Origin: Paracoccaceae bacterium
GTDB lineage: Bacteria > Pseudomonadota > Alphaproteobacteria > Rhizobiales > Stappiaceae
Direction of reading: 5' to 3'
Length of the DNA: 34,510 nt
Assembly: GCA_013373445.1 (NCBI GenBank)
Contig: JABXHV010000172.1
Span: 1-34,510 of the forward strand
The translations under genes were made by a program, and so were the position numbers. This document shows positions 25,027-32,819 of this stretch, one piece after another (position 1 is the stretch's first letter; each line of letters begins with the position of its first letter). Under the pieces are notes generated by a model that made no database searches, was not told the DNA's origin, and saw only the letters and a list, made by a program, of their open reading frames with translations.

Positions 25027-25758
25027 TCATGCCCCTGCGTGGCGTTTTAGCCAACTGCTGAGCTCACCTTCGGCCCGCTCAAGAGTTGAATGGTTCAGCA
25101 GACCACGCATGAGGGCGACCGTGACAGCACGAGACCTGAAATTGAAATTGGGGTCACGGCCGACACCTTCGGCAGCCGAGTAAACGCCAAGCTTTTCATA
25201 GATGCTCTGCAGGCGGTTTTGCACGCTGCGAAGCGACAAGTGACGGCGCTTGGCAATTGTCTTGTCCGTGAGACCAAGCGCGATGTCCACGAGGACTTCA
25301 TACTCGCTCTCGCTGAACTCATCGGCGTGACCAAGGCTTCTTTGCTGCATCCCCCGGATTTCCCGGTCGATGACACATTGGGATTCCACAAAGATCGCGC
25401 GCAATGCGAGCTGCAGACGTTCGTCCGAGGTGGACTTCAGGACATAGCCGTAGGCAGCTCCGCTGGGCACAATGCGGGAAATGCCGCGCACATTGGCTTC
25501 ATCGGCATAGTTGGACCAGAACAGGATGCTCGTGTCCGGGCGCTCATGCCAAATGGTGCGTGCAGCTTCAATCCCGTTTCGGGGGCTCATGTTGAGATCC
25601 ATGACAATGCGTTCAAAGCGCTGCTCGCGCGCCAGACGTTCACCGACCAGGCCGTCTTCGGCTTCCGCAATGAGCGTGCACTCGGGCAAGGCGTTGCTGA
25701 TCACCTGATGCAGGTAGCTGCGATGAAGTGGATCGTCTTCGATGATAAGAACCTTCAT
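25027..25758 (-). CDS. NarL/LuxR-type response regulator
   Basis: A 243-residue two-component regulator. The receiver (1-120) has E7/D8/D9, phospho-acceptor D54 (IVMDLNM) and K108 (YVLKS). The C-terminal LuxR helix-turn-helix is about residues 148-200 (SESEYEVLVDIALGLTDKTIAKRRHLSLRSVQNRLQSIYEKLGV). About 45 residues follow the usual end of the HTH, longer than normal. Its start overlaps the stop of the kinase gene (ATGA), so the two are translated together and the kinase is its partner. The likely target is the divergent sugar ABC operon. Confidence 0.92.
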   Translation of the reverse strand: MKVLIIEDDPLHRSYLHQVISNALPECTLIAEAEDGLVGERLAREQRFERIVMDLNMSPRNGIEAARTIWHERPDTSILFWSNYADEANVRGISRIVPSGAAYGYVLKSTSDERLQLALRAIFVESQCVIDREIRGMQQRSLGHADEFSESEYEVLVDIALGLTDKTIAKRRHLSLRSVQNRLQSIYEKLGVYSAAEGVGRDPNFNFRSRAVTVALMRGLLNHSTLERAEGELSSWLKRHAGA

Positions 25759-26981
25759 GCCGTTGCCCGCTGCTGTTCGGGAACCGCGAAGGTGACCTTC
25801 ACATGAGAACCGTTATCATCAGATCCTTTGCTGAAGTCGGCAGCGATCAATTGAGCACGGGTGCGCATGTTCTCCAGCCCGTATCCATGTTTTGATGTTG
25901 TTTCGTCGAAACCCTGTCCATTGTCACGCACGCACAGGCTGATTGTGCCGTTGTCGTGATCCAGCAGGACCTCGATGTGATCTCCGCCCGAGTGCCGGAC
26001 AGCGTTATTAATGGCTTCCTGGGCGATTCTGAAGACCGCCAGGGTCACGCTTGATGGAAGCTGCGTGAGGATCCCGTCGGTTGTGTCAGCCAAATGCCAT
26101 GTCATCTTAGCATCGCTGTCTCTGATCGAACGCTCCAAATGGGTTTCGATCGCATCGGTCAATCCAAAAAGCTGCAGCACGGAGGGCCGTGCATGTTCGA
26201 TGATTTGTCTGAGGCTATGCATCGATTCTTGCAGGCTCTCTGCCAAGGGCTGCAACATCTCCCCACTCAGGTTTGGCATCTGCCCCAAACGCTCCAGCTT
26301 TCGGCTGAACCGTGTCATGTCCGCAAGGGTTTGATCGTGCAGCTCCATGCCGATGCGTTGGCGTTCGGAATCAAGCGCTTCGGTGAGACGCCAGGCCCCC
26401 TGGCGCAGCGTTTCCTCGCGTACCCTCGCTTCTGCTTTTTCTACTGCAGACTGTTTGGCAAGTTCGGCTGCACGCAAGGCGTAGAAATAAGGCGCGATCA
26501 TATCCGCTATGAAGCAGATCTTTTCCAGATGTCCTTCATCATAGATTTTTGGCGTAAGGCTTGAACAGGAAAGAACGCCGATGGTTTCCCCATGCACTTT
26601 GAGAGCGGCGTGCAATCTGCCGCGCAATTTGTGCTCGATGATTGGTGCAGAAAAAGAGCCTTTAAAATGAAACCGCGGGTCGGCGCAGGCATCATCTGTC
26701 AGCATTCGGTCAAGTTCACCTGTCAGGATGAGGCGAATTGGGCTGCTGTGAATGCCGGCTGACGGGCGCTTGCTCCAGCCGGTTTCAAGGCCGCTTTCAT
26801 AAGCAGTGTGAAAGCGGCTTTCTGGGGTGATGATGCAAACGTCCATATGGTCATTCGGGACAATTCGCTTTATTTCTTTGGCAACCGCGTCAATTGCGGA
26901 CTGGAAATCAAGCTGTCCTGCCAAAAGACTGGAGATATGCATATATTGTGCGATCAACGTCGCAAGTGTAGCATCCGCCAT
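25755..26981 (-). CDS. Soluble GAF-domain histidine kinase (NarX/DegS class)
   Basis: A 408-residue sensor kinase with no membrane span and no signal peptide. A GAF-like domain covers about 15-165. A helical linker (170-205) leads to the HisKA_3 dimerisation domain, with the phospho-histidine H215 in RIGMELHDQTLADM. The ATPase part has the N-box QEAINNAVRHSGG (N325/N326), G1 DNGQGF (353-358) and G2 GYGLENMR (366-373). The start at 26981 is fixed by GGGAGGAAA upstream; the frame stays open ten codons further. It must sense a cytosolic signal. Being divergent from the sugar importer, that may be the imported sugar, a metabolite or redox state; the sequence does not decide. Confidence 0.92.
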   Translation of the reverse strand: MADATLATLIAQYMHISSLLAGQLDFQSAIDAVAKEIKRIVPNDHMDVCIITPESRFHTAYESGLETGWSKRPSAGIHSSPIRLILTGELDRMLTDDACADPRFHFKGSFSAPIIEHKLRGRLHAALKVHGETIGVLSCSSLTPKIYDEGHLEKICFIADMIAPYFYALRAAELAKQSAVEKAEARVREETLRQGAWRLTEALDSERQRIGMELHDQTLADMTRFSRKLERLGQMPNLSGEMLQPLAESLQESMHSLRQIIEHARPSVLQLFGLTDAIETHLERSIRDSDAKMTWHLADTTDGILTQLPSSVTLAVFRIAQEAINNAVRHSGGDHIEVLLDHDNGTISLCVRDNGQGFDETTSKHGYGLENMRTRAQLIAADFSKGSDDNGSHVKVTFAVPEQQRATA

Positions 26982-27090
26982 TGTTTCCTCCCGCGTCCTT
27001 GCAGCGCGCATGCCGTTTTTTCGCAGGACTGGGTCGCTGCGCTACAGGCTATTTTTGCCAGATCTTAGACTGAATGTAGCTTGCACTGTC

Positions 27091-27120
27091 TTGCGGGTTC
27101 CCGCAACTGATGTGCGGGTT
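27091..27120. promoter_or_regulatory. Candidate response-regulator sites in the kinase/ABC divergent gap
   Basis: TTGCGGG-TT-CCCGCAA is a perfect inverted repeat (27091-27106), and TGCGGGTT is repeated exactly 21 bases (two helical turns) further on (27092 and 27113). They lie in the 293-base gap between the two-component genes and the binding-protein gene, about 155-185 bases before the latter. This is a reasonable place for a NarL-type regulator. The rest of the gap shows no gene. Confidence 0.45.
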
Positions 27121-27274
27121 TATGCACCTCTGCTGCATTTTCTCGCCTATACAGCCACCAGTATTTGCTGCAACCTGTTTGGGCTGGGGCTCAGAACCTC
27201 AGAAAAATTCCGGACAATACTGTCAAGGAGCAGTGCCGGGATCTTGCCGCAAAGCGGCGTTTAGGGAGTGAGAC

Positions 27275-28291
27275 ATGAATTTCAAAACAGTAATCATGGC
27301 GTCTGTCGCCATGTTGTGTGCTGCTGCGCCGCTTTCGGCACAGGCAGACACGTCCTCAAAGAAAATTGCGCTTTCAAACAACTATGCCGGCAACTCTTGG
27401 CGTCAGGCGATGCTGACAAGCTGGGACAAAGTGGCTTCTGAAGCTGTAAAGTCCGGTGTTGTCGCAGCAGGTGATGCATTCACGACAGCTGAAAACCAGG
27501 CAACTGAACAGGCCGCGCAGATCCAGAACATGATCTTGCAGGGTTATGATGCGATTGTCGTCAACGCAGCATCTCCAACTGCACTCAACGGCGCCGTTAA
27601 GGAAGCCTGTGATGCAGGCATCACTGTTGTTTCCTTTGACGGCATCGTGACTGAGCCTTGTGCTTGGCGCATCGCGGTCGACTTCAAGGAAATGGGTCGC
27701 AGTCAGGTGGAGTACCTCTCCGGACGGTTCCCCGACGGTGGAAACCTTCTGGAAGTTCGCGGCCTTGCTGGTGTTTTCGTTGATGACGAAATTTCCGCAG
27801 GTATCCATGCAGGCGTTGAACAGTTCCCACAATTCAAGATCGTAGGCTCGGTTCATGGTGACTGGGCGCAGGACGTGGCTCAGCGCGCAGTAGCTGGCGT
27901 TCTGCCAAGTCTTCCTGAAGTCGTTGGTGTTGTCACCCAGGGCGGTGATGGCTACGGCGCGGCACAGGCTTTCGCAGCTGCCAATCGTCCAACACCAGTC
28001 ATCGTAATGGGCAACCGCGAAGATGAACTGCAGTGGTGGAAAGAACAAAAGGACGCAAATGGTTACGAGACAATGTCCGTATCGATTGCTCCTGGTGTTT
28101 CAACACTTGCATTCTGGGTTGCACAGCAGGTTCTTGATGGTCAGGACGTGCCTAAGGACCTTACAGTTCCGTTCTTGAGCATTTCTCAGGACACGCTTGA
28201 AGAGAGCCTCAAATCGACACAAAAGGGCGGCGTTGCAAACGTCGAATATGCCCTTGAAGATGCAAAAGCAGTGATCTCCGGGGCGAAGTAA
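27275..28291 (+). CDS. Sugar ABC transporter substrate-binding protein (ribose type)
   Basis: Periplasmic receptor of 338 residues, Peripla_BP_4/RbsB-like fold. Signal peptide ends near residue 24 (SAQA-DT). Family patterns include IALSNNYAGNSWRQAML at the mature start, AAQIQNMILQGYDAIVVNAASPTAL, ACDAGITVVSFDG, and VVGVVTQGGDGYGAAQAF. The strong AGGGAGTGAG precedes the ATG. It is the first gene of a five-gene operon and divergent from the two-component genes. The binding site has several Trp (N-terminal SWR, ELQWW), typical for stacking on a sugar ring. The exact sugar is not evident. Confidence 0.92.
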   Translation: MNFKTVIMASVAMLCAAAPLSAQADTSSKKIALSNNYAGNSWRQAMLTSWDKVASEAVKSGVVAAGDAFTTAENQATEQAAQIQNMILQGYDAIVVNAASPTALNGAVKEACDAGITVVSFDGIVTEPCAWRIAVDFKEMGRSQVEYLSGRFPDGGNLLEVRGLAGVFVDDEISAGIHAGVEQFPQFKIVGSVHGDWAQDVAQRAVAGVLPSLPEVVGVVTQGGDGYGAAQAFAAANRPTPVIVMGNREDELQWWKEQKDANGYETMSVSIAPGVSTLAFWVAQQVLDGQDVPKDLTVPFLSISQDTLEESLKSTQKGGVANVEYALEDAKAVISGAK

Positions 28292-28382
28292 ACTTCACCT
28301 GTAACTGGCGCGGCAACTAGAACATTATGTTCAGCCGCGCCTCTTTTTCCTTTGATCAAAATAAGTCTCGATGCAGGTGAAA

Positions 28383-29834
28383 ATGTCTGACCACGATACT
28401 GTCGTCTCAGTAAAAGATGTGCGTGTGCAGTTTGGTGCGGTCAAGGCTCTAGATGGCGTTGATCTTGAGATATTTGCCGGTGAAACCATTGGGCTGGTTG
28501 GCCACAACGGTGCGGGAAAGTCCACCATCGTCAACGTGATCAATGGCGCACTGCCACCCCACGAAGGCGCTGTGAGTTATGGTGCTCAGGACAGCACGAC
28601 CAAAGTTGCCAAAGACAACGGCGTCAGATGTGTTTTTCAGGAATTGTCCCTGTTTCCAAATCTGACAATCGTTGAAAACGCGAGATTGATGCATTCCGAC
28701 CTGGGTGGTTGGAACTGGCGCAAGACGGCAGCCCGGTTGATGCGGGAGATGCTGGATGAGATCTTTCCGAACAACAGTATCCAGACCCAAAGTGCAGTTG
28801 GCGAACTGTCCATTGCCGAACGGCAAATGGTTGAAATCGCAATCAAGTTTCTCAACGTTACCCAGGCGCCGAAATTGGTGATCCTGGATGAACCGACCTC
28901 TTCACTGGACGCGACCCTGGCTGAACAACTGTTGGCTCATGTGCGGCGCTATGTATCTGAAGGCGGCTCGGTTCTCTTCATCTCTCATATTCTTGGCGAG
29001 ATCCTCTCAACTTCCAGCCGCATCGTGGTGATGAAGGATGGGAAGATCGTTTCTTCAAAACCTGCCTCTGAATTTTCGGTTCAGTCCTTGGTTGAGACCA
29101 TGGGCAGTGTGGTGAAGAAAAGCGAACGCAAGTCGGCCCGCAGCGCAGTGCAGGGCAGCGAGCAGACGGTCTTGCATATCCCCAGTGGCAAGGCCGGTGG
29201 ACTGGATTTCAATGCAACCCGCGGCGAGATCGTCGGGTTGGCAGGCCTGGGCGGTCATGGCCAGACAGAAATGCTTTTGGACCTGTTCAACAAGCATTGC
29301 AGCAACTGGGTTCCTGAAAAGCAGCAGAACGTTGCCTTTGTTGCAGGCGACCGCTCCTTGAATGGGACGTTTCCGCTTTGGAGCATTCTTAGGAACTTGA
29401 CCGTCAGCAATGTTCGGGCGCTGGCACGCTTTGCTACCATCGATGCTGCGCGTGAAGACATTCAGGCCGATGAGTGGAAAAAGCGAATTGAAATTCGCAC
29501 ACCTGATATAGACAACCCAATCCTGTCCTTGTCTGGTGGCAATCAACAAAAAGTATTGTTCGCACGGGCTTTGTCTGGCGAAGCCGAGATTGTGTTGATG
29601 GATGACCCCATGCGTGGTGTCGATATCGGCACCAAACAGGAAGTCTACAACATCCTGCAGAGTGAAGCAGTCTCGGGGCGAACCTTCATTTGGTATTCAA
29701 CGGAGATGGATGAAGTGTGCCTGTGCAATCGGGTCTATGTGTTTAGGGATGGCGCAATCGTCGCAGAGCTGTCAGGTGATGACGTGACTGAAGACAACAT
29801 TCTGGCCGCATCATTTTCGGGAGTTGCAGCATGA
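28383..29834 (+). CDS. Sugar ABC transporter double ATP-binding protein (RbsA-like)
   Basis: A 483-residue protein with two ABC domains. First domain: Walker A GHNGAGKST (40-48), a signature degenerate to LSIAERQ (142-148), Walker B LVILDEP (165-171). Second domain: P-loop degenerate to GLGGHGQTE (288-296), true signature LSGGN (383-387), and Walker B VLMDDP (404-409), with Asp at 408 where the catalytic Glu normally stands. Thus only the site made of Walker A/B of domain 1 plus LSGGN of domain 2 looks catalytic, a known asymmetry in this family. The ATG at 28383 has AGGTGA just upstream; one at 28371 is also possible. It overlaps the next gene by four bases. Confidence 0.92.
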   Translation: MSDHDTVVSVKDVRVQFGAVKALDGVDLEIFAGETIGLVGHNGAGKSTIVNVINGALPPHEGAVSYGAQDSTTKVAKDNGVRCVFQELSLFPNLTIVENARLMHSDLGGWNWRKTAARLMREMLDEIFPNNSIQTQSAVGELSIAERQMVEIAIKFLNVTQAPKLVILDEPTSSLDATLAEQLLAHVRRYVSEGGSVLFISHILGEILSTSSRIVVMKDGKIVSSKPASEFSVQSLVETMGSVVKKSERKSARSAVQGSEQTVLHIPSGKAGGLDFNATRGEIVGLAGLGGHGQTEMLLDLFNKHCSNWVPEKQQNVAFVAGDRSLNGTFPLWSILRNLTVSNVRALARFATIDAAREDIQADEWKKRIEIRTPDIDNPILSLSGGNQQKVLFARALSGEAEIVLMDDPMRGVDIGTKQEVYNILQSEAVSGRTFIWYSTEMDEVCLCNRVYVFRDGAIVAELSGDDVTEDNILAASFSGVAA

Positions 29835-30766
29835 AGGGATTTTCTGCCCGCCTGCTGATCCCGGTGATCTCGCTGGCGATCCTGCTGTGCGCAGTGTTTT
29901 ACCTGCAACCCCGGACCATGAGCTATCTGGGGCTGAACCTTCTGTTCAACCTCGCGGTGCCGATTGCTCTGGCGACGATCGCCCAGATGATCATCATGTC
30001 GGTGAATGACCTGGATCTGTCGATCGGAACATTCGTCAGTTTTGCCGCTTGCGTGACAGCTGCCTTCATGCCGGAAACGCCGTTGCTGGCAATCGCAATC
30101 CTGCTGGCGGCCATCGCCGCCTACGCGGTGCTCGGATTTGTCATTACATTGCAGTCGTTGCCATCGATTGTGGTGACGCTTGGTATGAGCTTCGTCTGGG
30201 GTGGACTTGCCGTTCTGATCCTGCCATCGCCAGGTGGTCAGGCGCCCGACTGGTTGCGCTCGATCATGACAGTCAAACCACCCCTTATGCCAATGGCCAT
30301 CGTGGCCAGCATCATAATCGCGTTGGTGTCCCATTTCATCATTATGCGCACAACCTTTGGGGTCGCCATTCGCGGGGCCGGGGGCAACGGTCGTTCGCTG
30401 GTGCGTGCCGGTTGGTCGCTTTTGAAAATCAAGGCTGCAGCTTATGCGCTGGCCGCTTTCTTCGCCATCCTTTCGGGTATGGCGCTGGTTGGGCTGACGA
30501 CTGCTGCGGACGCAAATATTGCCTTGCGCTACACGCTGCTGTCGATTGCCGGCGTGATCTTGGGTGGCGGTGAATTTGTGGGTGGACGGGTTTCTCCAAT
30601 CGGCGCTGTCGTCGGAGCGTTGACCCTGACACTTGCCGCTTCCTTCCTCTCGTTTTTGCACATTTCGCCGGATTGGCAAATCGGTGCACAGGGTGCAATT
30701 CTGATCGTCGTGCTTGGCCTGCGGCTCATCTTCAACTTTGGCAAACGCAAAGGGAGCGCATCATGA
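29831..30766 (+). CDS. Sugar ABC transporter permease 1 (RbsC-like)
   Basis: Inner-membrane permease of the BPD_transp_2 family, 311 residues with about eight to ten spans. The conserved patch NDLDLSIGTFVSFAACV (about 58-74) corresponds to the GxxDLSVG motif of RbsC. GVAIRGAGGNGRSLVRAGW is the cytosolic loop that contacts the ATPase, and ILGGGEFVGGRVSPIGAVVGA is the family's late glycine-rich segment. It is joined to both neighbours by ATGA overlaps. It probably forms a heterodimer with the following permease. Confidence 0.93.
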   Translation: MKGFSARLLIPVISLAILLCAVFYLQPRTMSYLGLNLLFNLAVPIALATIAQMIIMSVNDLDLSIGTFVSFAACVTAAFMPETPLLAIAILLAAIAAYAVLGFVITLQSLPSIVVTLGMSFVWGGLAVLILPSPGGQAPDWLRSIMTVKPPLMPMAIVASIIIALVSHFIIMRTTFGVAIRGAGGNGRSLVRAGWSLLKIKAAAYALAAFFAILSGMALVGLTTAADANIALRYTLLSIAGVILGGGEFVGGRVSPIGAVVGALTLTLAASFLSFLHISPDWQIGAQGAILIVVLGLRLIFNFGKRKGSAS

Positions 30767-31713
30767 CACAACTGTCGTTCCTGACTTCGAAACCCTGGAT
30801 CTGGTCGTTTGCAGCTGCGATGGCGACTTGGGTCATCACAATGCTCTTTACGGGTGGCTCCAGCTTTGTCGGCTTGAGCCAGGCAACCCTGACGTTTGCG
30901 TCTTTCTCGATCATCGTCGGTCTTGGCCAGATGCTGGTCATCACCCTGGGACCGGGTAACATCGACCTGTCGGTGCCCTCGACCATCACCCTGGCAGGCA
31001 CTGTCGCTTTGAAGCTGATGGATGGTCAGAGCAGCTGGCTGCTGTTGGGCTTCTTTGCCGCGCTGGCGATTGGGCTTGCTGTGGGCCTTTCCAACTACGC
31101 GCTGATCAAGCTGTTGCGGATCCCGCCGATCATTGCGACGCTCTCGATGAGCTTCATCGTGCAGTCGTCTGCGATCTGGTACAATCGGGGCCTGCGCGTC
31201 AAACCTCCCAAGGTTCTCGCAGACTTCACCACAGAAGCGACTTTCGGTATTCCAAATCTGGCTTTGGTCGCGCTGGCACTGTCGATCTTTGTATGGTGGC
31301 TTCTGGAAAAATCTGTCTTTGGTCGTTGGATTTCCGCAATTGGTCAAAGCCCGTTTGCAGCCCGTATGGCTGGTATCCCCGTCGATGGTGCGCGTTTGAT
31401 GACCTATGTGTGTTGTGCGTGCTTTGCCTCCGTCTGCGGTTTTCTGCTCGCAAGTTTTTCCGGCGGTGCAGCACTCAACATGGGGACCGAGTACCTCCTG
31501 ATGTCTATTGCAGTGGTCATCATAGGTGGCACCGCCGTGACCGGCGGAAACTCGAATGTTCCAGGTATCTGGGGCGCATCCCTGTTTATGTTCCTCGTGG
31601 TCTCGATGCTGAACACATACGGTTTTGGTGCCGGTGTTCGGCTTATCTTGACCGGTCTTATCATCATCACGGTCATACTCGCGGCAAGCCGCCCGAGTGC
31701 GCGCGCGCGATGA
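30763..31713 (+). CDS. Sugar ABC transporter permease 2 (RbsC-like)
   Basis: Second BPD_transp_2 permease, 316 residues. Motifs are GPGNIDLSVPSTITLAGTVA (the DLS patch), the coupling loop SAIGQSPFAARMAGIPVDGARL, and IGGTAVTGGNSNVPGIWGA. The ATG at 30763 lies inside the stop of permease 1 and has GGGAG upstream, which is preferred to the longer open frame from 30673 inside permease 1. Two different permeases with one double ATPase is a common layout for ribose-type importers of this family. Confidence 0.93.
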   Translation: MTQLSFLTSKPWIWSFAAAMATWVITMLFTGGSSFVGLSQATLTFASFSIIVGLGQMLVITLGPGNIDLSVPSTITLAGTVALKLMDGQSSWLLLGFFAALAIGLAVGLSNYALIKLLRIPPIIATLSMSFIVQSSAIWYNRGLRVKPPKVLADFTTEATFGIPNLALVALALSIFVWWLLEKSVFGRWISAIGQSPFAARMAGIPVDGARLMTYVCCACFASVCGFLLASFSGGAALNMGTEYLLMSIAVVIIGGTAVTGGNSNVPGIWGASLFMFLVVSMLNTYGFGAGVRLILTGLIIITVILAASRPSARAR

Positions 31714-31753
31714 TCCTGCAACAGGCACAAGAAAGAGGCACGTCAGTAAGTCG

Positions 31754-32707
31754 ATGACGCATAAAAAAACCTCTCTGTATGAGATCCACGATCCAAGGTT
31801 TCGTCACCTGATCGTCTCGAATGCCGAGCTCGATGAGCTCTATAGCGGATGTCGTTGGGCGGAGGGCCCTGTGTGGTTCGCTGACCTGAACTGCTTGCTG
31901 TTCAGTGACATTCCGAACCGTCGGATGCTGAGCTACTCACCCGGCGGAGCATCCCCGGACGGCGATGGGACAGGCGGCAGCATTTCAGTCTATCGTGCGC
32001 CAACTGACTTCATCAACGGCAATACCCGCGACATGCAAGGGCGCCTGGTTTCGTGTGAGCATGGTGGACGTCGTGTTATTCGCACCGAGCTCGATGGCAG
32101 CATTACGGTTCTTGCCGATAGCTATCAGGGCAAACGCCTGAACTCGCCGAATGATGTTGTGGTCAAATCAGACGGTACCGTCTGGTTCACCGATCCGACC
32201 TACGGAATTCTCTCTGACTATGAAGGCTACAGGTCAGAGCCGGAGCAAGAGACCCACAATGTATTCCGCCTTGATCCTGAAACCGGAGAGCTCGAGATTG
32301 CAGTCGATGACTTCGTGCAGCCCAACGGTCTGGCCTTTTCGGGCGATGAGAAAATTCTCTATGTAGCGGATTCCGGCTCAAGCCATGATGCGTCCGTGCC
32401 AAGCGTTATTCGCGCGTTCGATGTGGTCGATGGCCGCCATCTGAAAAACGGCCGTGTGTTCTGCACGCTCGACAAGGGACTGCCAGATGGCTTCCGTGTC
32501 GATGTGGCAGGCAACGTTTGGACCAGCGCAGGCGATGGTGTTCATTGCTATGCGCCGGAAGACGGAACATTGCTGGGCAAGATCCTGGTGCCACAAACGG
32601 TTGCCAATCTGACCTTCGGCGGGCCGCGCCGCAACCGGCTTTTCATAACTGCGAAAAGCTCGCTCTACGCCATCTATGTGGCGACCTCGGGTGTCCAGCG
32701 CCCCTGA
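31754..32707 (+). CDS. SMP-30/gluconolactonase-family lactonase
   Basis: A six-bladed beta-propeller lactonase, 317 residues, no signal peptide, so cytosolic. It likely hydrolyses a sugar 1,4- or 1,5-lactone to the aldonic acid. Metal-ligand segments are E37 (WAEGPVW), N133 (SPNDVV) and D206 (VADSGSS). FTDPTYGI and QGRLVSCEHGGRRV are typical of the family. The ATG at 31754 gives the usual N-terminus; a GTG at 31697 overlapping the permease gene is less likely. It is the last gene of the ABC operon, which points to a sugar that is first oxidised to a lactone. No dehydrogenase for that step is in the window. Confidence 0.9.
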   Translation: MTHKKTSLYEIHDPRFRHLIVSNAELDELYSGCRWAEGPVWFADLNCLLFSDIPNRRMLSYSPGGASPDGDGTGGSISVYRAPTDFINGNTRDMQGRLVSCEHGGRRVIRTELDGSITVLADSYQGKRLNSPNDVVVKSDGTVWFTDPTYGILSDYEGYRSEPEQETHNVFRLDPETGELEIAVDDFVQPNGLAFSGDEKILYVADSGSSHDASVPSVIRAFDVVDGRHLKNGRVFCTLDKGLPDGFRVDVAGNVWTSAGDGVHCYAPEDGTLLGKILVPQTVANLTFGGPRRNRLFITAKSSLYAIYVATSGVQRP

Positions 32708-32746
32708 GGTGCGAAAAAACTCTCCTCCTGAACTTCTCCCAAAACA

Positions 32747-32776
32747 GAAAACGGCAGACCTTGGTCTGCCGTTTTC
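32747..32776. terminator. Rho-independent terminator shared by lactonase and SulP genes
   Basis: Perfect arms GAAAACGGCAGACC and GGTCTGCCGTTTTC meet at a TT centre (effective 4-base loop), with the T-run at the stem's foot on both strands. It lies between convergent genes, 40 bases after the lactonase stop and 43 before the SulP stop, and can act in both directions. Confidence 0.88.
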
Positions 32777-32819
32777 GTCACCAAGACGTTCCGGGATTTG
32801 TGAGTGAGCTAGGAACGAC

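Noticed and set aside
25090-25806. A 238-residue open frame on the plus strand
   Set aside because: Antisense to the response regulator, which has receiver and HTH motifs and an ATGA overlap with the kinase.
29735-30679. A 314-residue open frame on the minus strand
   Set aside because: Antisense to the first sugar permease, with the same abnormal composition and no recognisable domain.
30529-31728. A 399-residue open frame on the minus strand
   Set aside because: Antisense to the second sugar permease. Its composition (repeated Asp/Arg/Gln/His) is what a membrane-protein gene gives in reverse.
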